A DNA stretch of 64,000 nt from JBHOQX01 sp042408595 (lineage in GTDB: Bacteria; Chloroflexota; Chloroflexia; Chloroflexales; Roseiflexaceae): the NCBI GenBank assembly GCA_042408595.1, contig JBHOQX010000053.1, positions 1 through 64,000 of the forward strand, given 5' to 3'. Below are positions 1-7,437 of this stretch, in pieces (position 1 is the first letter of the stretch; each line of letters starts with the position of its first letter). A program made the translations under genes and the position numbers. The notes beneath the pieces were generated by a model, which was not told the DNA's origin, searched no databases, and saw nothing but the letters and a program-made list of their open reading frames with translations.

Positions 1-2
1 TA

Positions 3-128
3 AGCACGTGTCGCGCCATTCTGGTGCGCTACGACAAGAAAGCATCGAACTACCTCGGGCTGCTCAAGCTCGCGTGTGGATGGATTTGGTATCGCCGCTC
101 CGTTCGTCTGGCGGCAACAGAGTTTTGA
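3..128 (+). CDS. IS transposase, C-terminal fragment (partial at window edge)
   Basis: The first 128 bases encode the last ~41 residues of a protein that starts outside the window and ends at TGA 126-128. The visible part reads RYDKKASNYLGLLKLACGWI followed by a basic stretch (WYRRS). This resembles the C-terminal end of IS5/IS4-type DDE transposases, where a K/R-rich helix follows the last catalytic residue. None of the DDE residues is visible here. The sequence just after the stop (GAGATAGTTTCTAAG, 128-142) may be the right end of the element. Family assignment is by resemblance only; the upstream sequence would settle it. Confidence 0.55.
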   Translation, partial: STCRAILVRYDKKASNYLGLLKLACGWIWYRRSVRLAATEF

Positions 129-198
129 GATAGTTTCTAAGCGCGGGTCAGCGGCGCTGCCGCATCGACGCGGCGATCGCCTCAGGCAGGATGGCTGT

Positions 199-1161
199 AT
201 GCACATCACAATCATCGGCGCGGGCGCGATGGGCAGCTTGCTGGCTTTCTACCTGTGCGAAGAAGCCGATGTGTGGCTGCTGGACCGCTGGCGGGCGCAG
301 GTCGAAACCATCGCGCGCGACGGGCTGCGCTGCGAGCGCGACGGCGTCGAGACGCTGCGCCGCCCGCACGCCACCGCCGACCCGACGGCGATCGGGCCGT
401 GCGACGTGGCGCTTGTGCTCGTGAAGGCCCATCAGACCGACTGGGCGGCGGAGCAGGCGCGTCTGCTGTCGAGTGATGATCGCCCACTGGTCATCACCCT
501 GCAGAACGGCCTGGGCAACCGCGAGCGGCTGGCGGCAGCGCTCGGCGCCGGGCGGGTCGGGCAGGCGGTCACATCGCTTGGCGCGACACTGCTGGGGCCG
601 GGGCGGGTGCGCCACGCCGGGCAGGGTGCAACGGTCTTCGCCGCCGAGCCGGGCGGCGCGCTGGTCGCTGAGCTGGCGGCGCTGTTCGCACGCGCCGGGC
701 TACCCGCCGAGGTGGCGGACGATCTGGACTCGCTGGTGTGGGGCAAGCTGGTGGTGAACGCGGGGATCAACGCGCTGACGGCGCTGCTGCGCGTTCCGAA
801 CGGCGCGCTGGCCGACGTGCCGGAGGCGCAGGCGCTGCTGGCGCGGGCCGCCGCCGAGGCTGCCGCCGTCGCCGCGGCGCGCGGGACCGCCCTGCCCTAC
901 GACGACCCGGTGGCGCATACCCTGGCCGTCGCGCGGGCGACCGGCGCGAACCGCTCGTCGATGCTGCAGGATGTGCTGCGCGGCAGCCCGACCGAAATCG
1001 GGGCGATCAACGGGGCGGTCGCGGCGGAAGGCCGCCGTCTCGGCGTGCCAACTCCGCTGAACGACCTGCTGGCGGAGCTCGTCGCCGCGCTGGACGCCGC
1101 CGCACTCTGGAGGAGGGACGACGGGCGAACGACGAATGACGAACGTCGGCTATGCTCATAG
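199..1161 (+). CDS. panE: 2-dehydropantoate 2-reductase (ketopantoate reductase)
   Basis: This enzyme reduces ketopantoate to pantoate with NADPH, a step of pantothenate/CoA synthesis in the cytoplasm. The 320-residue protein starts with a Rossmann motif (MHITIIGAGAMG, residues 1-12). A conserved lysine/asparagine segment (WGKLVVNAGINAL) and the C-terminal TEIGAING motif near residue 270 are both typical of the ApbA/PanE fold, and the length is usual. The reading frame is open upstream, but the ATG at 199 places the Rossmann glycines at the expected N-terminus. The last ~15 residues (RRDDGRTTNDERRLCS) are encoded by a GACGA-type word repeat and are probably not part of the ancestral protein. 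No other pantothenate gene is nearby. Confidence 0.88.
   Translation: MHITIIGAGAMGSLLAFYLCEEADVWLLDRWRAQVETIARDGLRCERDGVETLRRPHATADPTAIGPCDVALVLVKAHQTDWAAEQARLLSSDDRPLVITLQNGLGNRERLAAALGAGRVGQAVTSLGATLLGPGRVRHAGQGATVFAAEPGGALVAELAALFARAGLPAEVADDLDSLVWGKLVVNAGINALTALLRVPNGALADVPEAQALLARAAAEAAAVAAARGTALPYDDPVAHTLAVARATGANRSSMLQDVLRGSPTEIGAINGAVAAEGRRLGVPTPLNDLLAELVAALDAAALWRRDDGRTTNDERRLCS
1105..1160. repeat. GACGA-word repeat covering the 3' end of panE
   Basis: The segment is made of overlapping words such as GACGACGGGCGAACGACGAA and GACGAACG. Related words on the opposite strand occur at 1285-1320. It supplies the last codons of panE and its stop. It belongs to the word-repetitive spacer class seen throughout this window. 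Confidence 0.5.
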
Positions 1162-1318
1162 GGCGTGGACGGTCGCCCGCACCACGGGAGGTGTGGGGGG
1201 CCGCAGGCCGGCCAGGGGAGAAGCCGCACCAAACCTCCCCACCGCGTTCATCCGGTACGTTGAACATGGCGGAGCGTTAGCGTTCGTCGTCCACTGTTCG
1301 TCCGCCGTCCGCTCGCGT

Positions 1319-1771
1319 TCAGCGGGACACCTCGCGCTCTCGCATCCCCTGACGCAGCACAGCCCGATCGAGCAACTCCGAGAGAAACGCGATCCGCTCG
1401 GGATCCTCGGCTTCCAGGTAGCTCACAAACTGCGCATACGCCGATTCGCGGAAACTGGCGAACAGGCTCCCGACGATCTCGCCGACCGCCTGGCGCGTAT
1501 ATTCGTCGCGGCTGGCGAGCGGGTGGTAGACATACTGGTTACCGGTCATCGAGCGCACCAGGATTTGCTTAACGACCAGGCGGTCCAGCACCGTCTTGAC
1601 CGCGCCGTAAGACAGGCGCTGCCCCTGGTTGCGCAGGTCTTCGAAGACCTCGCGCGCCGAGGCATGCCCGCGGCTCCAGATCAGGTCCATGATGTCGGCC
1701 TCGAGCGAGCCGAACAGCTTCGCCAGCCCCTTGCTGTGCGGTTTGAAGGTAGCGACTAACTTGCGATTCAC
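1319..1771 (-). CDS. BlaI/MecI-family transcriptional repressor
   Basis: A 150-residue winged-helix DNA-binding protein. The N-terminal half carries the family pattern LFGSLEADIMDLIWSRGHAS, followed by a recognition region (LSYGAVKTVLDRLVVKQIL) and a beta-wing ending in YVYHPL. The C-terminal half is helical and should form the dimer domain. I chose the GTG at 1771 because GGGGAG lies 5 bases upstream; longer in-frame starts run into the leader. BlaI proteins usually pair with a BlaR1 membrane protease and a beta-lactamase, and neither is present, so this is a solitary member with unknown inducer. A good promoter lies about 190 bases upstream. Confidence 0.85.
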   Translation of the reverse strand: MNRKLVATFKPHSKGLAKLFGSLEADIMDLIWSRGHASAREVFEDLRNQGQRLSYGAVKTVLDRLVVKQILVRSMTGNQYVYHPLASRDEYTRQAVGEIVGSLFASFRESAYAQFVSYLEAEDPERIAFLSELLDRAVLRQGMREREVSR

Positions 1772-1957
1772 AGCGACTCCCCTGTGCCGCGCCCGCCACA
1801 TTGGCGCGCGATGGAACGCTCGCCCTCCGGCCGGCGCACCGCAACTCGCGTCGCACGATAGAAGCCAGGTGGTGCGGCGCGTGCCGCCCGGCGGCCGGCC
1901 TGCGGGCGACGTGTTCCTGGTTGTGAGGTGGGCAACGTTTGTGTACGGGATGCTGCC

Positions 1958-1986
1958 ATCATAGCACGTGATACCCCACGTGGCAA
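1958..1986 (-). promoter_or_regulatory. Sigma-70-like promoter of the BlaI-type gene with two CACGTG motifs
   Basis: On the minus strand TTGCCA (1981-1986) and TATGAT (1958-1963) are separated by exactly 17 bases. Two CACGTG palindromes (1965-1970 and 1977-1982, 12 bases apart) lie in and beside the spacer and could be an operator. The start codon is ~180 bases downstream, giving a long leader. Confidence 0.6.
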
Positions 1987-2292
1987 TACGATGTTTATTC
2001 ATATACCGGTGACAATCTCGTCATTCACCGAGGCTACGCGGCCACCCACGGCGCGGGAGGTGCGGCGGGCCTGCGGCCCGCGGCGGTTCTCGGTTTCGCC
2101 CGCGTAACAGGGGGCTCGGAGATCATTGCGCGCAGCCCCCTCTCTCGTGTCCAGGAGCGGGGGCGAGGGGGTGCGGGCATGGATCCTACCACCATACGAC
2201 ACAACGAAGTGTCGCCTGGTTGTTCTGTCCGCCCTTGAACCGCGTGCGGGGGAGGGGGCAGGGGGGAGGGGTCGTGCTGGTACCTCGTACGC

Positions 2293-2384
2293 GCGCCGAG
2301 GCTGTCCGAAACGATTCTCGCAGGGGAGGCAGGCGCAGCAGCCCACGCTGCCCTCGCCAAGGGCTTTTCAGGCAGCCTCTGCGC
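2293..2384. mobile_element. MITE-like element with ~19-bp terminal inverted repeats
   Basis: Left end GCGCCGAGGCTGTCCGAAA (2293-2311) and right end TTTCAGGCAGCCTCTGCGC (2366-2384) are imperfect inverted repeats with three mismatches, enclosing a ~54-base core with no coding capacity. A 17/19 match to the left end occurs alone at 60806-60824. No clear target duplication was seen. Confidence 0.45.
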
Positions 2385-2396
2385 TTTGCCCCAGCA

Positions 2397-2897
2397 TCAC
2401 TTCTTCCGTCGCTTACGCTCGCGGCGGGCTTCGCGGCGCGTACTGTACGGGGCGTCGCCCTCGGGCAGCGGCGCACTGGCCCGCTCCGTCGGCGGCTGCA
2501 CCAGGTTCGACCGCTGAGCCGCCGCCGGCCGGGCGGCGCTGCGCCGTACATTCCGGCTGGCGGCCGCGGCGGCCGCGATCTGCTGCGGCAGGGTTGTGCG
2601 GCTGTAGTAGTAGGCGAAGACCCCGAGCGCGATCTCGAAGATCAGCACCAGCAGCGACCAAAAGCGCGCGGTGAACGGCGCGACATTCGTCATCCGCAGG
2701 ATGCCGAGCACCGCACCGGCCAAGCCGATCGCCAACATCGCATACCCCAGGCGGCGGACAGCCGTCTGCCGGACAGCCAGCCGGTCGCGGTAGAAGAAGG
2801 CGAGGTAGACACCGATGCCGCCGATGGCGATCTGCAGGATCAGGTAGGTCCAGGTGAGCGAGCCGGCGCTCGGAGCGGGGGCGACGAAATAGTCCAC
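2397..2897 (-). CDS. Small integral membrane protein with basic tail (unknown function)
   Basis: The 166-residue protein has three or four hydrophobic segments in its first ~100 residues (LTWTYLILQIAIGGIGVYLA, LGYAMLAIGLAGAVLGIL, WSLLVLIFEIALGVFAYYY). A ~65-residue Ala/Arg/Pro-rich cytoplasmic-type tail follows, ending RREARRERKRRKK. I do not recognise a named family. It stands alone between converging or unrelated genes and has a strong promoter 45-75 bases upstream of its ATG. A membrane accessory role is the most that can be inferred. Confidence 0.65.
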   Translation of the reverse strand: MDYFVAPAPSAGSLTWTYLILQIAIGGIGVYLAFFYRDRLAVRQTAVRRLGYAMLAIGLAGAVLGILRMTNVAPFTARFWSLLVLIFEIALGVFAYYYSRTTLPQQIAAAAAASRNVRRSAARPAAAQRSNLVQPPTERASAPLPEGDAPYSTRREARRERKRRKK

Positions 2898-2941
2898 AAG
2901 CGCGCCTTTCGGTGTATGCGAACGGTGCCGATGGCGGCGCG

Positions 2942-2970
2942 ATTATACCAGCGCGCCGCTTCGCTTGCAA
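2942..2970 (-). promoter_or_regulatory. Sigma-70-like promoter for the small membrane protein gene
   Basis: On the minus strand TTGCAA (2965-2970) is followed after 17 bases by a perfect TATAAT (2942-2947). The start codon is ~45 bases downstream of the -10. Confidence 0.65.
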
Positions 2971-3085
2971 GTGGCAGAGGCGTGCAGCGCATACAGGCCG
3001 GGCGGCCCAGCCAAGCCGCATGCCGCGCTGTGCTCCGAGCCACGGCCTGAGCCCGAGCGCGCCATTGACATCGCCCCGCCCGGAG

Positions 3086-3670
3086 CTACTGGCCCAGCAG
3101 CTCCTCAGCCTCGATGATCGCCTGGGCGATGTCCTTCATCTTGGCGCGCTTGTCGCGGGCGCGGTGCCGCAGCCGCTCGTAGGCATCCCGCTCGCTCAGG
3201 CCCAAGCGCTGCATCAGGATACCTTTGGCCCGTTCGATCAGCTTGCGCGCCTCGAGCGAGTCTTCGAGCTCACTCACCTGGAGCCGCAGCGCCTGAATAT
3301 CCTGGAACCGCGCCAGCGCGATATTGATCGCCGGCGTCAGCTCGGCCTCGTTCACCGGCTTGACCAGGTAGCCGAGCGCACCGGCCTGCTCCGCCCGGCG
3401 GATCGTCTCGCGGTCGGTGTAGGCCGTGAGCATCAAAATGGGGGTCGGGCGCTGCTGGTTGATCCGCGCCGCCGCTTCGGTGCCGTCCACCTCCGGCATG
3501 CGAATGTCCATGATGATCAGATCGGGATGGAGCTTTCCCGCCAGCACAATCGCCTCGGCCCCCGTACGCGCCACACCGACAACCTCGTACCCCAGGCCCT
3601 TGAGCTGCTCCTCCAGCGTCAGGGCGACAAGATCATTGTCCTCAGCGACGAGAATGCGGGTTGCGGCCAT
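3086..3670 (-). CDS. ANTAR-domain response regulator (RNA-binding antiterminator)
   Basis: The protein combines a CheY-type receiver domain (residues ~5-120; phospho-acceptor aspartate in LIIMDIRMPEVDG, conserved Thr in MLTAYTD, Lys in GYLVKPVN) with a coiled-coil linker. A C-terminal ANTAR domain follows (KLIERAKGILMQRLGLSERD, then YERLRHRARDKR). Members of this AmiR/NasR-like family bind dual-hairpin leader RNAs after phosphorylation and prevent transcription termination. The start at 3670 puts the receiver domain at the N-terminus (194 residues); upstream in-frame codons look non-coding. No partner histidine kinase is nearby, so the signal and target transcripts are unknown. Confidence 0.88.
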   Translation of the reverse strand: MAATRILVAEDNDLVALTLEEQLKGLGYEVVGVARTGAEAIVLAGKLHPDLIIMDIRMPEVDGTEAAARINQQRPTPILMLTAYTDRETIRRAEQAGALGYLVKPVNEAELTPAINIALARFQDIQALRLQVSELEDSLEARKLIERAKGILMQRLGLSERDAYERLRHRARDKRAKMKDIAQAIIEAEELLGQ

Positions 3671-3724
3671 GGCGTCATCTCGCCTTCTATCGCCAGTTGC
3701 AGCGGCAATCGCTCGACATGATGT

Positions 3725-3730
3725 ATGATA
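3725..3730 (-). promoter_or_regulatory. Extended -10 element for the ANTAR regulator gene
   Basis: On the minus strand TGGTATCAT gives an extended -10 (TGn-TATCAT) about 55 bases upstream of the start codon. No clear -35 is visible. Confidence 0.35.
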
Positions 3731-3736
3731 CCACAA

Positions 3737-4005
3737 TCGCCACCGGTATCACTTAGGGGCTGGCTAAACCTGTCCAGTGCGGGAAAAGACATGCTGCTCC
3801 GTCGCGCGGTCGGTCGCCATGCCGTCGATCGCGCGGCGGCATACACAGATCTCGGAGGGCTGCGCCCTCCACCCCTCCCCGTTGTTACGGCTTGCAGCGT
3901 GCCGATTGCGGCGCGGGGAGCGCATCGTGCTCGGGGCGCCGCCCGTGGACCGCGGTCGCTTCGCATGCGCCTCGCCGCGCTGGATCATCGTGCCATGGTG
4001 TCAGT
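3737..4005. other. Divergent intergenic region with GGGCTGCGCCC palindrome
   Basis: The stretch between the ANTAR gene and the DhaR-like gene has no credible gene. It contains GGAGGGCTGCGCCCTCC (from ~3856), a perfect short hairpin whose core recurs inside the MITE-like element at 32978-33106. That suggests shared repeat ancestry. Confidence 0.4.
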
Positions 4006-6081
4006 ATGAACGATCCCCTTCTCGCCGCCTGGCAGGCCTTTCTCACCACCGGCGCGTGCGACGACAGCGCCGTATCGCCGGCCGTGCTGCGTTCGTGGCA
4101 GCGCTGCGCCGCCGCCGGGCTCGATCCCCGCGCCACAGATGCACCCGACGCCCCGGACGATCCGCCCCCTCCCGTGGCGCGGGAGGCGCTGATCGCCCTG
4201 GCGCGCCCGGCGATGGAGGACCTGTACCAGTTCGTCGAAGGCTCCGGCTTCGCCGTGCTGCTGGCCGACCCTGGCCTGCGCCTGATCGAGTTGATCGGCG
4301 ACACGCCGATCCTGGCGACGATCGAAGCGCTCGGGCTCGGGCGGGGCGCGTCCTGGCGCGAGGAGCGGATCGGCACGACCGCCATGAGCCTGGCGCTGCA
4401 CGAAGCGCTCCCCTGGCAGACGCGCGGCGCGGAGCATTATCGTGCGGCGTATCACCCGTTCGCCTGTTCGGCCGCGCCGCTGTTCGACATCGCCGGGCAC
4501 GCCATTGGCGTGATCGGCGTGCTCGGCCCGCGCGCGGCGGCCCACGCCCACACGCTCGGCATGGTGATCGCCACGGCCCAGGCCATCCACACCCAGGCGC
4601 GCAACGACCTGCTGCTCGCTGAGACGAACGACCATCTGGCCGAGCTGAACGCCGCGATCGAGGCGATGAGCGAAGGGTTGATCATGGTCAACGCCGAGGG
4701 GCGGCTGAGCAAGATCAACTCGCGCGCCGGCGCCATCCTCGGCCTCTCGTCGCGCTCGGTGGCCGGGCGCCCGCTGGAGGCGCTGGTCGAGCTGCCTGAC
4801 GCCCTGCGCGCGGCGCTGGAGCGGCGTGGCGAGCTGGCCGATCAGGAGATGCTGTTCGGCGGGCGGCGCGGCGCGACAACCGCGGTCTGCAGCGTACGGC
4901 CGGTGTGGGACCGCGGGCGGCGCTACCTGGGCGCGCTGATCACCCTGCGCCCACCGGAGAGCGTGCAGCGCCTGGTGCAACAGGTGGTCGGTGCGCAGGC
5001 ACGCTTCACCTTCGCGGACATTCTGGGCGACAGCCCGCCCATGCAATCGGCGCTGCGGCAGGCCCGCGCCGCGGCCCGCGCGACCACGCCCGTGCTCCTG
5101 GTCGGCGAGCCAGGGGTCGGCAAGCAGCTCTTCGCCCATGCCATCCACAACGCCAGCCCGCGCGCCGGTGGCCCATTTGTGACGCTGAGTTGCAATGCCG
5201 TCTCGCGGGCGCTGGTGCTGGGCGAACTGCTCGGCTACGAGGGCGGCGTGCGGCGCGAGCGCGAGGACGAGGCACTGAGCGAGGGCCGTCCCGGCCGGCT
5301 GGAGCTGGCACAGGGCGGTACGCTCGTGCTCGAGGAGATCGGCGCGCTGCCGGCCGAGGCGCAGACCAGCCTGCTGCGGGTGATCGAAACGCGTAACCTG
5401 CTGCGGGTTGGCGGGCGGCGCGTGGTGCCGCTGGATGTGCGGATCATCGCGCTCACCAGCCGCGACCTGCAGCGCGACGTGGCCGAGGGCCGCTTCCGCG
5501 CCGAGCTCTACTACCGCATGAGCATGCAGACGATCTACATCCCGCCATTGCGCCGGCGCGGCGATGATGTGCTGCTGCTGATCAACCAGATGCTGGCGGC
5601 GATGAACCGGCGCATGGGCAAGCAGGCGTTGCTGGCGCCGGACGCCCTGGCCGCGCTGGTGCGCTACGGCTGGCCGGGCAACGTGCGGGAGCTGGAGGCG
5701 ACCCTCGAGCGCCTGCTCGACTCGACCGAGAAGAGCGTGCTGACACTCACCGACCTGCCGCCAGCGATCGCCCGCGCCGCGCCGGACGGTGCCGCGTTGC
5801 CCCCTGGCGCCCGCCTGTACGATCGGCACGCCGTCGCGGAGCGCGAGGCGATCCTCCATGCCGGGCGCGAGGCCGCCGGGCACCTGGGGCGAGCTGCCAG
5901 CCGCCTGGGTATCAGCCGGGCTACGCTCTGGCGCAAAATGAAGCTCTATGGCATCTCCAAAGAACATTTCTGGCAGGAGGCGGGCTTCAAGAGCCCGGTG
6001 CCAGGCGCCGGGCTCTTGAAGCCCGAAGCCCAAAGCCCGAAGCCCGAAGTCCGAAGTCAGGCGCCAGACGCCAGAAAATGA
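4006..6081 (+). CDS. dhaR: DhaR/AcoR-type transcriptional activator (GAF-PAS-AAA-Fis)
   Basis: A 691-residue enhancer-binding-protein-like regulator next to a dihydroxyacetone kinase/glycerol operon. The N-terminus has the AcoR/DhaR signature VLRSWQRCAAAGLDP. A GAF-type sensor follows (~60-200), then a PAS domain (~215-330), an AAA domain (~345-580; P-loop GEPGVGKQ near 367) and a Fis-type helix-turn-helix (SRLGISRATLWRKMKLYGI, ~630-650). The GAFTGA loop needed to contact sigma-54 is replaced by GVRRER (near 414), and the Walker B motif reads LVLEEIG instead of LFLDEIG. E. coli DhaR likewise acts at a sigma-70 promoter. I therefore infer a sigma-54-independent activator controlled by DhaK/DhaL. 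The last ~33 residues come from a hairpin/word repeat. ATG 4006 was chosen for family fit. Confidence 0.82.
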   Translation: MNDPLLAAWQAFLTTGACDDSAVSPAVLRSWQRCAAAGLDPRATDAPDAPDDPPPPVAREALIALARPAMEDLYQFVEGSGFAVLLADPGLRLIELIGDTPILATIEALGLGRGASWREERIGTTAMSLALHEALPWQTRGAEHYRAAYHPFACSAAPLFDIAGHAIGVIGVLGPRAAAHAHTLGMVIATAQAIHTQARNDLLLAETNDHLAELNAAIEAMSEGLIMVNAEGRLSKINSRAGAILGLSSRSVAGRPLEALVELPDALRAALERRGELADQEMLFGGRRGATTAVCSVRPVWDRGRRYLGALITLRPPESVQRLVQQVVGAQARFTFADILGDSPPMQSALRQARAAARATTPVLLVGEPGVGKQLFAHAIHNASPRAGGPFVTLSCNAVSRALVLGELLGYEGGVRREREDEALSEGRPGRLELAQGGTLVLEEIGALPAEAQTSLLRVIETRNLLRVGGRRVVPLDVRIIALTSRDLQRDVAEGRFRAELYYRMSMQTIYIPPLRRRGDDVLLLINQMLAAMNRRMGKQALLAPDALAALVRYGWPGNVRELEATLERLLDSTEKSVLTLTDLPPAIARAAPDGAALPPGARLYDRHAVAEREAILHAGREAAGHLGRAASRLGISRATLWRKMKLYGISKEHFWQEAGFKSPVPGAGLLKPEAQSPKPEVRSQAPDARK
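5982..6075. repeat. 17-bp perfect hairpin plus GAAGCCC words in the dhaR 3' end
   Basis: Arms 5982-5998 (GGGCTTCAAGAGCCCGG) and 6008-6024 are exact reverse complements with a 9-base loop. The second arm continues into tandem words (GAAGCCCGAAGCCCAAAGCC, GAAGTCCGAAGTC). The whole element is translated as the regulator's tail beyond the Fis-type helix-turn-helix. It could also act as a transcription attenuator or terminator stem, but no T-tract follows. Confidence 0.65.
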
Positions 6082-6088
6082 AACAATA

Positions 6089-6106
6089 TGTTGCAACAGT
6101 GCAACA
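6089..6106. promoter_or_regulatory. Candidate DhaR binding site (TGTTGCAACA palindrome)
   Basis: TGTTGCAACA (6089-6098) is a perfect palindrome, directly followed by GTGCAACA, so that GTTGCA-ACAG-TGCAAC also forms a 6+6 dyad. It sits in an AT-rich island ~40 bases upstream of the -35 element, a usual distance for an activator of a sigma-70 promoter. Assignment to the adjacent regulator is inferred from position. Confidence 0.45.
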
Positions 6107-6137
6107 AATTTATTTCATACTTACAAGATTCGCCCCC

Positions 6138-6165
6138 TTGACATCGCCTGAAGCCGTGTTAGCAT
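6138..6165 (+). promoter_or_regulatory. Sigma-70-like promoter of the glp/dha operon
   Basis: A perfect -35 TTGACA (6138-6143) is followed after 16 bases by TAGCAT (6160-6165, four of six consensus). It is the only strong promoter-like pair in the 600 bases upstream of glpF and fits a sigma-70 mode of activation. Confidence 0.55.
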
Positions 6166-6212
6166 AAGCATACAAGTCCTGTACAAATCCTATTCGCGAG
6201 TGACAGGTTTAC

Positions 6213-6232
6213 GATGCACCGGCCGGTGCATC
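6213..6232. promoter_or_regulatory. 20-bp perfect palindrome in the glpF leader
   Basis: GATGCACCGGCCGGTGCATC is an exact 20-base palindrome without a loop, ~40 bases past the predicted transcription start. The absence of a loop favours a protein-binding DNA operator over an RNA hairpin. Which protein binds is unknown. Confidence 0.45.
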
Positions 6233-6683
6233 AACCCGGCGCGCTGGTGCGCCACGAGGCCATGCTGGCATCCGCTCGCTCACTATCTCCCAGCACCTCC
6301 AGTCGCGCCCGGTTCCCGGCTCTTGCGCTCGCACCGCGCCGGCCATCTCTGCTTCGCGCCGGCACGTAGCCGCCATGCCCGCTGCCAGGCATGCTTCGTC
6401 GCGCCTGGCGTGAGCGTGGGAGAAAGGAGGGGACGGGCGCTGCCCTGCCGATGCATGGGTAGGCGCCCAGCGTGAACGTTGTGGCCACGGAGAGCGCCGC
6501 GCCCCGTTTTGCGCGGCGGGGCACATGCCACACCCAGCAGCGCCGCGACGCGAGCCGCGTCATCACACGCCCCGGCGAGGCGCCCAGGTTGCAGCGTGGC
6601 AATCGCCCCCATGGAATTTCGGGAAGGCTTCTCGCAACGGCACAGGTGTGAACCGCGACCTGACAGCTTGAGGAGGGACCAGG

Positions 6684-7415
6684 ATGCCTGCTTCGTTCAT
6701 AGGCGAACTGATCGGAACGATGATCCTGATTTTGCTCGGCGATGGCGTCGTCGGGGGCGTGCTGCTGAATCGCTCCAAGGCACAGAATTCGGGCTGGATC
6801 GTCATCACGACCGGGTGGGCCTTCGCAGTGATGTGCGGCGTCTTCGCCGCCGCGGCGCTCGGCGCGCCCGGCGAGCTCAACCCAGCGGTTACTCTGGCCA
6901 ACATCGTACGTGGCACGCGGACCGTCAATGATGGGATCTTCAACATCGTCGCGCAGTTCATCGGCGCGTTTATCGGTGCGATCCTGGTCTACCTGCATTA
7001 CCTGCCACATTGGAGCGTGACCGAGGATTCCGGGTTGAAGCTGGCGGTCTTCAGCACCGGCCCGGCGATCCGCAACGTCGGGACGAACCTGGTATCGGAG
7101 ACCATCGGGACCTTCGTGCTGGTCTTCATCGTCTACTCGATCTTCAGCAAGGGCGGCGCGGGCGCCGCCGCCGCCTCGAACCTGGGGCCCTACCTGGTCG
7201 CCGCGCTGGTCTGGGGCATCGGCCTGAGCCTCGGCGGGCCGACCGGCTATGCGATCAACCCGGCGCGCGACCTCGGTCCGCGCATCGCCCACGCTATCCT
7301 GCCTATCCCTGGCAAAGGCGACTCGGACTGGGGCTACTCGTGGATCCCGGTGGTCGGCCCGCTGATCGGTGGCGTGATCGCCGCCCTGCTCTACGGAGCG
7401 CTTGGCGGTTCATAA
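6684..7415 (+). CDS. glpF: Glycerol uptake facilitator (aquaglyceroporin)
   Basis: A 243-residue MIP-family channel with six hydrophobic segments and the two pore motifs: NPA at residues 66-68 (ELNPAVTLAN) and NPA at 192-194 followed by Arg195-Asp196 (YAINPARDLGPR). The aspartate after NPAR is typical of glycerol facilitators rather than water-only aquaporins. It would let glycerol diffuse through the inner membrane to the kinase encoded downstream. AGGAGGGACC precedes the ATG. It is the first structural gene of the glp/dha operon and lies only 22 bases before dhaK. Confidence 0.93.
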   Translation: MPASFIGELIGTMILILLGDGVVGGVLLNRSKAQNSGWIVITTGWAFAVMCGVFAAAALGAPGELNPAVTLANIVRGTRTVNDGIFNIVAQFIGAFIGAILVYLHYLPHWSVTEDSGLKLAVFSTGPAIRNVGTNLVSETIGTFVLVFIVYSIFSKGGAGAAAASNLGPYLVAALVWGIGLSLGGPTGYAINPARDLGPRIAHAILPIPGKGDSDWGYSWIPVVGPLIGGVIAALLYGALGGS

Positions 7416-7437
7416 CTCGCAACAAGGAGGTTCGCTG

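Larger units (their letters stand above)
1772..2396. other. Long leader/intergenic region of the BlaI-type gene
   Basis: This 625-base stretch holds the BlaI-gene promoter at 1958-1986, then sequence without a convincing gene. 2130-2290 is G-rich and word-repetitive (GGGGGCGAGGGGGTGCGGG, GGGGGAGGGGGCAGGGGGGA). A MITE-like element lies at 2293-2384. The open frames here are low-complexity Arg/Pro/Ala translations and are not credible genes. Confidence 0.5.
6082..6683. other. Regulatory region and long leader of the glp/dha operon
   Basis: These 602 bases hold a palindromic activator-site candidate (6089-6106), a sigma-70-like promoter (6138-6165), a 20-bp perfect palindrome (6213-6232), and then ~450 bases of leader with no credible gene before glpF. 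I looked for a sigma-54 (TGGCAC-N5-TTGC) promoter and saw none. Confidence 0.6.

Noticed and set aside
3985..6096. Long minus-strand open frame opposite the DhaR-like gene
   Set aside because: Gln/Arg/His-rich translation without domains; the plus strand encodes clear GAF, PAS, AAA and Fis motifs.
6082..6683. Sigma-54 promoter expected from the regulator's family
   Set aside because: No TGGCAC-N5-TTGC-like sequence was seen, and the regulator lacks the sigma-54 contact motif.
6231..7292. Minus-strand open frame across the glpF leader and glpF
   Set aside because: It is antisense to an intact aquaglyceroporin and has a low-complexity translation.
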